A DNA stretch of 9,107 nucleotides from Methanobacteriota archaeon (lineage in GTDB: Archaea; Thermoplasmatota; Poseidoniia; Poseidoniales; Thalassarchaeaceae). Position numbers and translations under genes: made by a program. The DNA lies in the NCBI GenBank assembly GCA_002683155.1, contig NYST01000060.1:1-9107 (forward strand). Direction: 5' to 3'. Shown here piece after piece: positions 1-6,451 of this stretch. How positions within the stretch are numbered: the stretch's first letter is position 1; each line of letters starts with the position of its first letter. A model generated the notes under the pieces. It was not told the DNA's origin, searched no databases, and worked only from the letters and a program-made list of their open reading frames with translations.

Positions 1-34
1 CAAGCCTCGCCTGCATTGGCGCAGATACGGTCAT
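1..34 (-). CDS. Start of a further operon gene, cut by the left edge
   Basis: Only the first 11 codons are present, reading M-T-V-S-A-P-M-Q-A-R-L. The ATG overlaps the TGA stop of the upstream gene as ATGA, the classic arrangement of translationally coupled genes. A purine-rich GGGAAGG lies at 45-51 on the minus strand, ten bases before the ATG, and could serve as its ribosome binding site. Nothing can be said of the product. The overlap suggests that it belongs to the same transcription unit as the tubulin-like and actin-like genes. The fragment is so short that the call rests on the overlap and on the frame staying open to the edge. Confidence 0.5.
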   Translation of the reverse strand, partial: MTVSAPMQARL

Positions 35-1059
35 GGGATTGCGACCTTCCCTGTCTGAGACACACGCCATAATTCCCCATCTTTTTCGAGAACAGCAGGC
101 TCAATCATTCCCGCTTTCGCGACGGAACGCTGTTCGTAGTTGTAAAGACCTTTGCTTGGCTGTGTTGTTGAGAAGCTTCTAAGGGTGCGGTCGGTTGGGA
201 AGAGAAGTTTTTGCCCTTGCAGCTTGACCAACAGGTAGCTGCCTCCCCCCGCCACCTCTTCAAGCACCGTGGCCTGGCTCATACCCATCGCGATGGCGTT
301 TTCAGAGTCGTTCGTGATGTTGAGCTCTGCTGTTGTCGCTTCACGCAACGCTTGTCGATCGCCGGAGTTGATCGCTTGAACCAGATCTGAAATCGATCGT
401 GAGGCGGGGCGGCTGACAGGATCATCCTCCGCCACCGGAGATGTGAAGGGTGAGCGTGATGGTGGCGCCTGAAACGATTGCTGGCTTTTAACAGACGATG
501 TTGCTTCAAAGTAATCCTGCTTTTTCTGCACTGATTGCATATCGGCTTTCAATTGCGCTGTGAGCCGTTCCTGTTCCGTTTCCATTCCTCCGAATTTCAG
601 TCGGATTTGCTGCTCAAAGTGATGGAGCGATGCTTTGATTCGTTTGAAGTCCTGATCAAGGGAACGAAAAAGAAACCATGACAAAAGGATTGAAACAACA
701 CTCACCAACAGAGCCGCTGCGGCGATGATGATTTCGAGATTGATGCCAAACAGGGATGGGCTCTGAGCTGCTTGTTCGAGTTCTTCACTCAGACGATCCA
801 GGTCATGCCGAAGGCTTTCAATCGTCTCTGTTTTCTCAATGCCGTCGTCGTTTGTTTGTCCACGATCAGCATCCTGCGTAGTCCCATCGTCCTGAGTGTT
901 GCCGCTGCTGGCCTCATCCGTGGTGGGCGCTGCTCCCTGTTCTGCTTGTGAAGGCAGAACGCTGGATTCAGGTGTCTGGGCGATCGCGGCCGGAATCAGG
1001 CTGATGCTTGTCACCAGCAGCGCGAGAAAAATCCTTTGTTTGAAAGTGATTCGTTGCAT
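31..1059 (-). CDS. Signal-peptide, coiled-coil, single-helix membrane protein of unknown function
   Basis: This 342-residue protein has a clear layout. Residues 1-27 form a signal peptide (basic start, hydrophobic core, cleavage probably after A-I-A). Residues 28-75 are acidic, polar low-complexity sequence rich in Gln, Thr, Asp and Ser. Residues 75-100 form a short Leu/Glu-rich coiled coil. Residues 108-131 are one strongly hydrophobic membrane helix. Residues 132-190 are a charged coiled coil. A Ser/Pro linker follows, and a C-terminal domain from about 220 to 342 is rich in Gly and beta-prone sequence (G-G-G-S-Y-L-L-V, L-L-F-P, W-R-V). If the signal peptide is cleaved, the N-terminal part lies in the periplasm and the second coiled coil and C-terminal domain lie in the cytoplasm, where they could dock the tubulin-like or actin-like proteins. 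That role is inference. The ATG has a good Shine-Dalgarno site that overlaps the stop of the preceding gene. The family is not one I can name. Confidence 0.88.
   Translation of the reverse strand: MQRITFKQRIFLALLVTSISLIPAAIAQTPESSVLPSQAEQGAAPTTDEASSGNTQDDGTTQDADRGQTNDDGIEKTETIESLRHDLDRLSEELEQAAQSPSLFGINLEIIIAAAALLVSVVSILLSWFLFRSLDQDFKRIKASLHHFEQQIRLKFGGMETEQERLTAQLKADMQSVQKKQDYFEATSSVKSQQSFQAPPSRSPFTSPVAEDDPVSRPASRSISDLVQAINSGDRQALREATTAELNITNDSENAIAMGMSQATVLEEVAGGGSYLLVKLQGQKLLFPTDRTLRSFSTTQPSKGLYNYEQRSVAKAGMIEPAVLEKDGELWRVSQTGKVAIP
980..987. repeat. HIP1 octamer GCGATCGC
   Basis: Perfect copy of the highly iterated palindrome found in many cyanobacterial genomes. Here it lies within the signal-peptide region of the coiled-coil membrane protein gene. 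Two copies in about 9 kb is more than the roughly 0.14 expected for a random octamer at even base composition, which supports cyanobacterial origin. Confidence 0.75.
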
Positions 1060-1065
1060 TGTTCG

Positions 1066-1072
1066 TCTCCTC
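1066..1072 (-). promoter_or_regulatory. Ribosome binding site of the coiled-coil membrane protein gene
   Basis: GAGGAGA lies six bases before the ATG at 1059, and its first bases are part of the TGA stop codon of the preceding gene. It is the best Shine-Dalgarno match in the window. It supports the chosen start and suggests that translation of the two genes is coupled. Confidence 0.7.
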
Positions 1073-4000
1073 AGAAGCGCTCAGCCCAAAGGCGGCCGAG
1101 GGTGTTCGAGAGAGCCCGCAGGCCAAGAACAAAGCCTGGTTCGGGTTCCAGATCACTGGCCTCCTTCCCGACTTTTTCCAGACAAAGAGCACGAACTTCT
1201 GTTTCCACCTGATCCCAGAGTGAGTTGATGTCGCACAACTGCCTGATGGGTAAGAGGGATCGAATGCGCAGTTCGGCAATGCTGTCGTCGTAATGCTCTA
1301 CGAACTGCTTGATGTCATCCAGGTCCGGTAAGGCATAACTCGTGATGGTTTCCATGGTGTGGGGCAGTTCAACCCGTTCACCAGCCTTGAACACAAGATC
1401 ATTGATGCTCAGGCTTGCACCACTCACCATGAAATCCGAGCTTGGATCGAAATTCCCTTTGAGATTCACCCCGGAACTGATCAACCCACAGGAGGTTTCA
1501 TCTTTGTATGCATCCGAGAGCGTTGTGGAGGCCTTTCCAGGTTCGCAACGTGCTGCTTTCACCTGCAACAGGTCCATCAGTTGATCAGGATCTCCACCGC
1601 GTTGAAAACTTGAACTGGCATCAATCCAATTAATCAAACGGCCTCCATTGCCGCCGAGGTAAACCGGCGTGGGAGTGGTTTTTGTGAGCTTTCCTTCCTG
1701 GCGAAGCACGTGATGAACTTGCCCCAGGTAGTGATACAAGCCCCCAAAACTGATGGAGATCAAACTGAGGAATTGTTGCAGTGGCTGCTGAATGGCAGAG
1801 TCTTGATTCACCAGCATGTCCAACCGGCCAGCAAGCAATTCAGTTGAGCCGTAACGCATGATGTTGTCGAGCCTGCTGGTGAAATTGCGGTCCTGCCGTG
1901 CTTTGGCTTCATCGTCGCTGATCTCTGCCGTCAAGCTTGGCGGGAACAACTCCTTCAGAAACTTTGGTTTGCGCTGCAGCAATTGTGAGCTGATGTCGCG
2001 TCCCGCAAACGGCACAGACACCTGATGAATGAGTTGATTCTCCTGCCAGATTGAGATGTCTGTTGTTCCACCGCCCACGTCCAGGCATGAGGTGTGCACC
2101 ATTTGCTTGTTCTGGAAGTTGCCGAAGTAACTGGCAAAGGCAACGGCCTCTGTCTGCAATCCGCTCTCGTTTGATCCCTTGAGGGCATGTTTCAAGCCGG
2201 TTTGCTCATTGAGGCTTTGGCAGAGATCCATCCATACCCGTCGATAGCGAGCCATCTCATTCCTTGAAAAGGCGCTGGGGAACGACACGGCCCAATCAAT
2301 CTCTCGGGCACCGGATGCTGCGGCATTGGCACTGATCAGCAGGGCCAGTTCTTTCAGGAATGGTTTTTGGTATTGCATCTGCTCCCACTTAAAGCCGGTC
2401 CGCAATTCGGCGCCGCCAAATTCGCCAGGACTCGGCACCCGCAACCTGGCTTCATGAAACAGTTCCGGGACTTGTCCAGTAATTTCCTGCCAGCCGCGAA
2501 CACTGAGGGCTGTTGCTGTTGGTGGATTGCCTCCATTGGCTTCATTGGGAAGCATCTCCTCCGGAATGAAATATTGATTCAACAGGTTCTGCCGGGATTC
2601 CTTTTGAGAAAGGGTCAGCGACTTCACTCGTGTATCGAGATGTTTTCCACTTGGGCCAGCACCATCATCGATGTAGAAATTGGTGAATGATGTGCCGAAG
2701 TCGATGCCAACTTTCCACTGAGCACCGTCGTTGGAACTACGGATTGGTGGACTCACAGGCAGAAGCCCGCAATCCTTGCCGCGTTCACTCATTCGCACTA
2801 GATCGGGGAAATGCCTGGTGGTGAAATATTTCACTTCCTGTTGGCCATCACGGCTGATTTTGCGGTCGTAGTCCGCAAATCCATCCACGGTGAGATTGGT
2901 TGGGCTTTCTTCGCAGAAGATGTAATAGAGGCTCCAATGTTCATCACTCACATATGGCCAGAGGCTGATCACCGGTAGATCATCAGCAACAATGTTTTCC
3001 TCTTTGAGGGGATAGATTTTTGAGATCGAGTAACCATCACGCAGCCCCTGGATCGGCAGGGTCAGACGCACCTCCAGTTCACTGCTCATGCTGGTTTGCA
3101 TGACACGCAGTTCACAGCGGCTTTCCAGTTCACGGCTGCTGAAGAGCTCCCTCATATCGGCACTCAGAGGCAGTAGTGGGGTGACGGGCTGGCCGTTCAC
3201 AACCGGTGATCCCTCGAGGCGGTTTGGCAGCCACGACTCAGTGAATGCAGCTTTCCCAGGAACCAGGTAGAGCTGATCCAGAAAGATCTGATCCGGCGTG
3301 ATCACCTTGATCTCGTTGCCGTATTGCCGCTCGAGTTGCTGTGGATCGAAGCCAATCGATTCCAGCGTTGCTGCCTTGTGCAGGCAGATGTCAGCGGCGC
3401 TGACGCCGAGCTTGCTCGGCATCTCCGCATCCACCAGTACAACCGGTGTGGCAGGGGTGTTGGGCAGCGGTTTGCGAAGTCGTTCTCCAAGTTCCAGCGT
3501 GGCCTGGCTGGCGCTGGCGCCCCCTTTGGCCGGTCGTCCCAGCAGCGATACCGCAATGGGGTTGGCCGGAAGATTGGGGATGCGGCCCGTGTCGGAGAGG
3601 GTCGGTGTGCCGAGTCGTCCCCCGGTCAGCCTGCTGACAAAACCATCGAGAACCTCGGCCATCTGTCCTGCCGTTGTTTGGCTGTTCAGATCTTTGGCAT
3701 TGAGCATTCCTGAGCGCACATAGCTGAACCAATCAGCCAGTGCTTGCCGTTGTGAGCCGCTCAGGGAGGACACGGGATCACTGAATCGTCCCCCCTGGGT
3801 CCATGCCATGCCCTGAATTGGCTGCGCTAAATGCACAGCAGGACAGAACATTGTGCTGGGTGAGCTGAAACCGATGACGGTGCTCTGAAGGGTGAACACA
3901 TAAATCACCTTCCACGGATTACGTTGTTCCGGATCCTGCGACAAGGCTGTGCTTCCGTCGGGAATAGCACTCGACAAACTTCGTGAGAATGGTCCGACCG

Positions 4001-4358
4001 CCTCATCATCCCGATCAGAAAAATCATCCAGAGCCACACGCTGGGCATCCATGCGGAGGCCGAACATGTCCCAGAGGCCGAGGCAGGCCATGCCACCAAA
4101 CAACTCTTCCAGCAGGGAGTCGCGCGTGGGGTAGCGGTTGTTCAGAACAGCCTGCTCAAATTGCAGTGCCCTCGACCAGGGCGACGGCAGTGAATTCACC
4201 CGTGTGGAGGCCACCTCATAAACCAGGCTCTTGGCAATCACACCAAGGCTTTGCTGATCTCTCCCCTGCCACTCTCCGGCCTGCGCACCGCCGGCCAGTG
4301 GAGGATCGGTTTTCGGGAACCAGGGAATCTGAACGATGTCTTGTGAGGATGACGTCAT
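1071..4358 (-). CDS. Large Hsp70/actin-like ATPase with a long unassigned N-terminal half
   Basis: This 1095-residue protein has an actin/Hsp70-fold ATPase in its C-terminal half. The phosphate-1 motif is at 550-560 (V-G-I-D-F-G-T-S-F-T-N, Asp553). A V-S-F-P strand typical of Hsp70-like folds is at 691-694. An E-S-G-x-x-T-E-A-V-A stretch is at 731-740. Phosphate-2 is at 758-768 (C-L-D-V-G-G-G-T-T-D-I, Asp760). The adenosine motif is at 899-908 (V-Y-L-G-G-N-G-G-R-L). All nucleotide-contact motifs look intact, so ATP binding is likely. Residues 1-540 match nothing I recognise, and there is no signal peptide or membrane helix, so it should be cytoplasmic. Overall size and the late ATPase recall the SrfB family of large actin-like proteins, but membership is a guess. 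The start ATG lacks a convincing Shine-Dalgarno site and lies 42 bases after the tubulin-like gene. Likely role by context: the actin-type partner of the tubulin-like GTPase, or a chaperone-like ATPase that controls its assembly. Confidence 0.92.
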   Translation of the reverse strand: MTSSSQDIVQIPWFPKTDPPLAGGAQAGEWQGRDQQSLGVIAKSLVYEVASTRVNSLPSPWSRALQFEQAVLNNRYPTRDSLLEELFGGMACLGLWDMFGLRMDAQRVALDDFSDRDDEAVGPFSRSLSSAIPDGSTALSQDPEQRNPWKVIYVFTLQSTVIGFSSPSTMFCPAVHLAQPIQGMAWTQGGRFSDPVSSLSGSQRQALADWFSYVRSGMLNAKDLNSQTTAGQMAEVLDGFVSRLTGGRLGTPTLSDTGRIPNLPANPIAVSLLGRPAKGGASASQATLELGERLRKPLPNTPATPVVLVDAEMPSKLGVSAADICLHKAATLESIGFDPQQLERQYGNEIKVITPDQIFLDQLYLVPGKAAFTESWLPNRLEGSPVVNGQPVTPLLPLSADMRELFSSRELESRCELRVMQTSMSSELEVRLTLPIQGLRDGYSISKIYPLKEENIVADDLPVISLWPYVSDEHWSLYYIFCEESPTNLTVDGFADYDRKISRDGQQEVKYFTTRHFPDLVRMSERGKDCGLLPVSPPIRSSNDGAQWKVGIDFGTSFTNFYIDDGAGPSGKHLDTRVKSLTLSQKESRQNLLNQYFIPEEMLPNEANGGNPPTATALSVRGWQEITGQVPELFHEARLRVPSPGEFGGAELRTGFKWEQMQYQKPFLKELALLISANAAASGAREIDWAVSFPSAFSRNEMARYRRVWMDLCQSLNEQTGLKHALKGSNESGLQTEAVAFASYFGNFQNKQMVHTSCLDVGGGTTDISIWQENQLIHQVSVPFAGRDISSQLLQRKPKFLKELFPPSLTAEISDDEAKARQDRNFTSRLDNIMRYGSTELLAGRLDMLVNQDSAIQQPLQQFLSLISISFGGLYHYLGQVHHVLRQEGKLTKTTPTPVYLGGNGGRLINWIDASSSFQRGGDPDQLMDLLQVKAARCEPGKASTTLSDAYKDETSCGLISSGVNLKGNFDPSSDFMVSGASLSINDLVFKAGERVELPHTMETITSYALPDLDDIKQFVEHYDDSIAELRIRSLLPIRQLCDINSLWDQVETEVRALCLEKVGKEASDLEPEPGFVLGLRALSNTLGRLWAERF

Positions 4359-4400
4359 GGTTAATTACGCGTGAGGTTTATGAATAAAAAGAGAGACGAT

Positions 4401-5900
4401 CTAAGCCACCAGGTTCCAAAGGCAATCGGCTAAACCGGCCATGCCTCGATGGTTGATCCTTTCGGAACTGAGTGCATCCATCTTCACCTTGATGGCTTCC
4501 ACGGTGTCGTTTTTGGCGGGCCGTCGTGGACGTGCTTTCCCCATCACCACGCGGCTGAGGTTGTTCTCAAACCGATCGCTTGGCACAAGCAGTTGTGAAC
4601 TGAGTAGTTCCTGTTTGAAACCTGATCCCAGATTGCTGCTGATTTGATTGAGCCACTGCAGCAGCGTGTCGCAGTATTGATCGATTGCGGTTTGAACAGT
4701 GAGTTGCTCGCGATCGCGGATGGCGGGACGCCCCCCTCGGCTTGCACTGGCTCCGGCCGGATGAAAAAAGCGCCTCGCCCAGGGTGCCCCTGAGAGGAAG
4801 GTTCGCATCGGAACTTTTTGGGCGTCCGCAATGTCGTGGCTCACATTGTTTCGCCAGGCCACCGCGAAGCGTGCTCCCCTCGCCAGGCCTTCGCCAATGC
4901 GCTCATCGTCGGGAAGATCGTCCCATCTGATGCAGGTGTGGTCGCTTCGGCTCAACACATGGGCGTAGCCAGTGGTGCTCGTGAGGGGATGGCGAACGCC
5001 GAGAGCGGCCAACAGTTCCACAAGATGGGCGGCATTGATTTGAGACGTGCCGCCGATGCTGAAGCCAAAGCGAGCCTTGATGTCGCTGCCCACGAGAAAC
5101 ACGCGGTCGAAACAGGCTTTGCCACTGGTGCGTAAATATTGCAGTGCAGCGTCGGTATTGAGCTGGAAGTTTCGCGACTCCGCATGCACGCCCGTGTCGT
5201 CATCGGCGACCCCCTCGAAATCGAAGTATGGAAGCAACAGAGAGGCTTGAACCTGCACGCTGCTGAGGCTTTGGCTTTTCAGCCAGTTCTTCAGAAGTTG
5301 GCCAAGGGTGGGAACACCAGAGGCTCCCGTGCCACCAAAGACACTGCCGAACAAGTGAATCAGAGGCGGTTCCCCGCTTCCTGCGGCCGTCTGAATATCG
5401 CTGAGCATCTGCTGCCACTGACCCACCTGGGCTTCTTTCTGCAGGTTGATGCGACTCATCACGGCGGAGCCAATCGGTGGGCGACCACGAAAGCCAACCT
5501 CCAGATCCGCTTGTTGTTCCTCGGGGGGGAAGAGACAGTCGAACAAGGCGGCAACGCCAGTCGCCTGAGTTCGCAACACCGCCTTGGGGAACACCTGATC
5601 CAGAGAAAGGGCACCGGATGACGTTGTCAGGGGACTCCATTGGCCGTAGTCCCGCAGTTCAGCCCTTGCAAAGTTGTCGCTGTTGCGGCCTACAGCAACT
5701 TTGAGGGCGCCATAACGGTTGATCGCCGTTTGTGCCCGCGTGAGAAGAGCGCTTTGTTGATCAGGCTCTACAAGAAACACCCCCAACCTGGAGGGTGTGC
5801 CGTCGTCGCCCGCCAGAAGCCCGCAGGCATGCAGGTGAACCAGGGCTTCGATGCACTTTGCGCCTGTGCCACCGACTCCGATCGCGAAAATCTGTTTCAT
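4401..5900 (-). CDS. Tubulin/FtsZ-like GTPase
   Basis: This 499-residue protein opens with a beta strand and the T1 nucleotide loop (G-V-G-G-T-G-A-K, residues 8-15). The tubulin signature loop is at 186-195 (S-V-F-G-G-T-G-A-S-G). A segment at 244-254 (N-F-Q-L-N-T-D-A-A-L-Q) resembles the FtsZ helix H7, whose Asn contacts guanine. The order and spacing of these elements fit the tubulin superfamily, so GTP binding is likely. I do not see an N-x-D-x-x-D T7 loop, which in FtsZ and tubulin completes the active site of the neighbouring subunit. Hydrolysis or head-to-tail polymerisation may therefore differ. The length exceeds most FtsZ proteins (about 350-400), with an extra C-terminal part rich in Arg and Pro around 460-475. 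There is no membrane helix. The ATG follows the stop of the four-helix protein gene by one base, with GGGAG eight bases upstream. It is closer in character to the divergent Tubulin_2/FtsZl-type groups than to cell-division FtsZ. Confidence 0.9.
   Translation of the reverse strand: MKQIFAIGVGGTGAKCIEALVHLHACGLLAGDDGTPSRLGVFLVEPDQQSALLTRAQTAINRYGALKVAVGRNSDNFARAELRDYGQWSPLTTSSGALSLDQVFPKAVLRTQATGVAALFDCLFPPEEQQADLEVGFRGRPPIGSAVMSRINLQKEAQVGQWQQMLSDIQTAAGSGEPPLIHLFGSVFGGTGASGVPTLGQLLKNWLKSQSLSSVQVQASLLLPYFDFEGVADDDTGVHAESRNFQLNTDAALQYLRTSGKACFDRVFLVGSDIKARFGFSIGGTSQINAAHLVELLAALGVRHPLTSTTGYAHVLSRSDHTCIRWDDLPDDERIGEGLARGARFAVAWRNNVSHDIADAQKVPMRTFLSGAPWARRFFHPAGASASRGGRPAIRDREQLTVQTAIDQYCDTLLQWLNQISSNLGSGFKQELLSSQLLVPSDRFENNLSRVVMGKARPRRPAKNDTVEAIKVKMDALSSERINHRGMAGLADCLWNLVA
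4710..4717. repeat. HIP1 octamer GCGATCGC
   Basis: Second perfect copy of the cyanobacterial HIP1 palindrome, lying within the 3' part of the tubulin-like gene. Confidence 0.75.
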
Positions 5901-5901
5901 C

Positions 5902-6432
5902 TCAACGGCTCCCGAGAAGTGTGACGGCGCCAGGCACCACCAATCGATAAGTGCGAGGTGATGCCAATAGGGTTGGAACCCAGAACAGAAGCATCACATC
6001 GAGCACCACGAATCCCATCAGAACGATCCAACCACCGGCTGGAACGGGATAGGAGTTCATCCCGGCGGCGGGTGAGGTGCCTGTGACAGACCAGACAAAG
6101 ACGGTGAACCATGCCAGACACAGCCAGCCAAAGATGGTGAGAATCACGGCGGCAATCCACCACATTGGTTGCATTTGCCGTGTTTCTTTTGAACTTCGTG
6201 GTTTTCCAGAAAGCGTTTGAGCGATCCAGATCAACAATGCTGAAAAACATCCAGCCCATAAAACAGTGAAGGCCGGACTACTCCCGGTTTGCAGATAGTC
6301 GTTGAGGTTTAAGCCTGGCCCCACAAGAAGTCCGGCAAATAGGTTCAAAAAAATCCAGTTTTGGATGATGTAAACCCAGATAATGCCCAGTGCCACTGAG
6401 GCTGCAAGCAAAATGAACTGGTGTCCGCGCAT
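5902..6432 (-). CDS. Four-helix integral membrane protein of unknown function
   Basis: This 176-residue protein is mostly hydrophobic. Likely membrane helices are at about 6-28, 53-73, 88-113 and 132-156. A short basic loop (G-K-P-R-S-S-K-E-T-R, about 76-85) lies between helices two and three, and by the positive-inside rule should face the cytoplasm. That places both ends in the cytoplasm if there are four helices. The C-terminal tail ends T-Y-R-L-V-V-P-G-A-V-T-L-L-G-S-R. It begins 19 bases after the vWA lipoprotein gene and ends one base before the tubulin-like gene, so it sits between the surface component and the cytoplasmic GTPase in gene order. A role as inner-membrane anchor for the filament proteins is inference from that position. 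A shorter open frame covers much of the same DNA but lacks the hydrophobic pattern and the neat junctions. No clear Shine-Dalgarno site precedes the ATG. I do not recognise the family. Confidence 0.85.
   Translation of the reverse strand: MRGHQFILLAASVALGIIWVYIIQNWIFLNLFAGLLVGPGLNLNDYLQTGSSPAFTVLWAGCFSALLIWIAQTLSGKPRSSKETRQMQPMWWIAAVILTIFGWLCLAWFTVFVWSVTGTSPAAGMNSYPVPAGGWIVLMGFVVLDVMLLFWVPTLLASPRTYRLVVPGAVTLLGSR
5909..5913 (-). promoter_or_regulatory. Ribosome binding site of the tubulin-like gene
   Basis: GGGAG lies eight bases before the ATG at 5900, inside the last codons of the preceding membrane-protein gene. It supports this start and co-translation of the two genes, whose stop and start are separated by a single base. 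Confidence 0.5.
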
Positions 6433-6451
6433 GGTGTTATTCGTTGATGGG

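Noticed and set aside
3298..3723. 141-codon plus-strand open frame opposite the actin-like gene
   Set aside because: It is a Ser/Ala/Leu-rich shadow of the large minus-strand gene. Several other frames are also open here because the region is GC-rich.
4351..4360. ATGACGTCAT palindrome at the start codon of the actin-like gene
   Set aside because: It is made of the first codons (Met-Thr-Ser) and is as likely a coincidence as an operator. Nothing else supports a binding site.
4359..4400. Possible terminator or promoter in the 42-base gap between the tubulin-like and actin-like genes
   Set aside because: The gap has a run of T on the minus strand but no preceding hairpin, and no paired -35 and -10 boxes, so the two genes are taken as co-transcribed.
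5139..5621. 160-codon plus-strand open frame opposite the tubulin-like gene
   Set aside because: It covers the conserved core of the tubulin-like protein on the other strand, shows no recognisable motif, and has no start context or neighbours of its own.
5897..6259. 120-codon minus-strand open frame overlapping the four-helix protein gene
   Set aside because: It runs in another frame through the hydrophobic gene, has a Arg/Ser/His-rich composition typical of a shadow frame, and overlaps the start of the tubulin-like gene.
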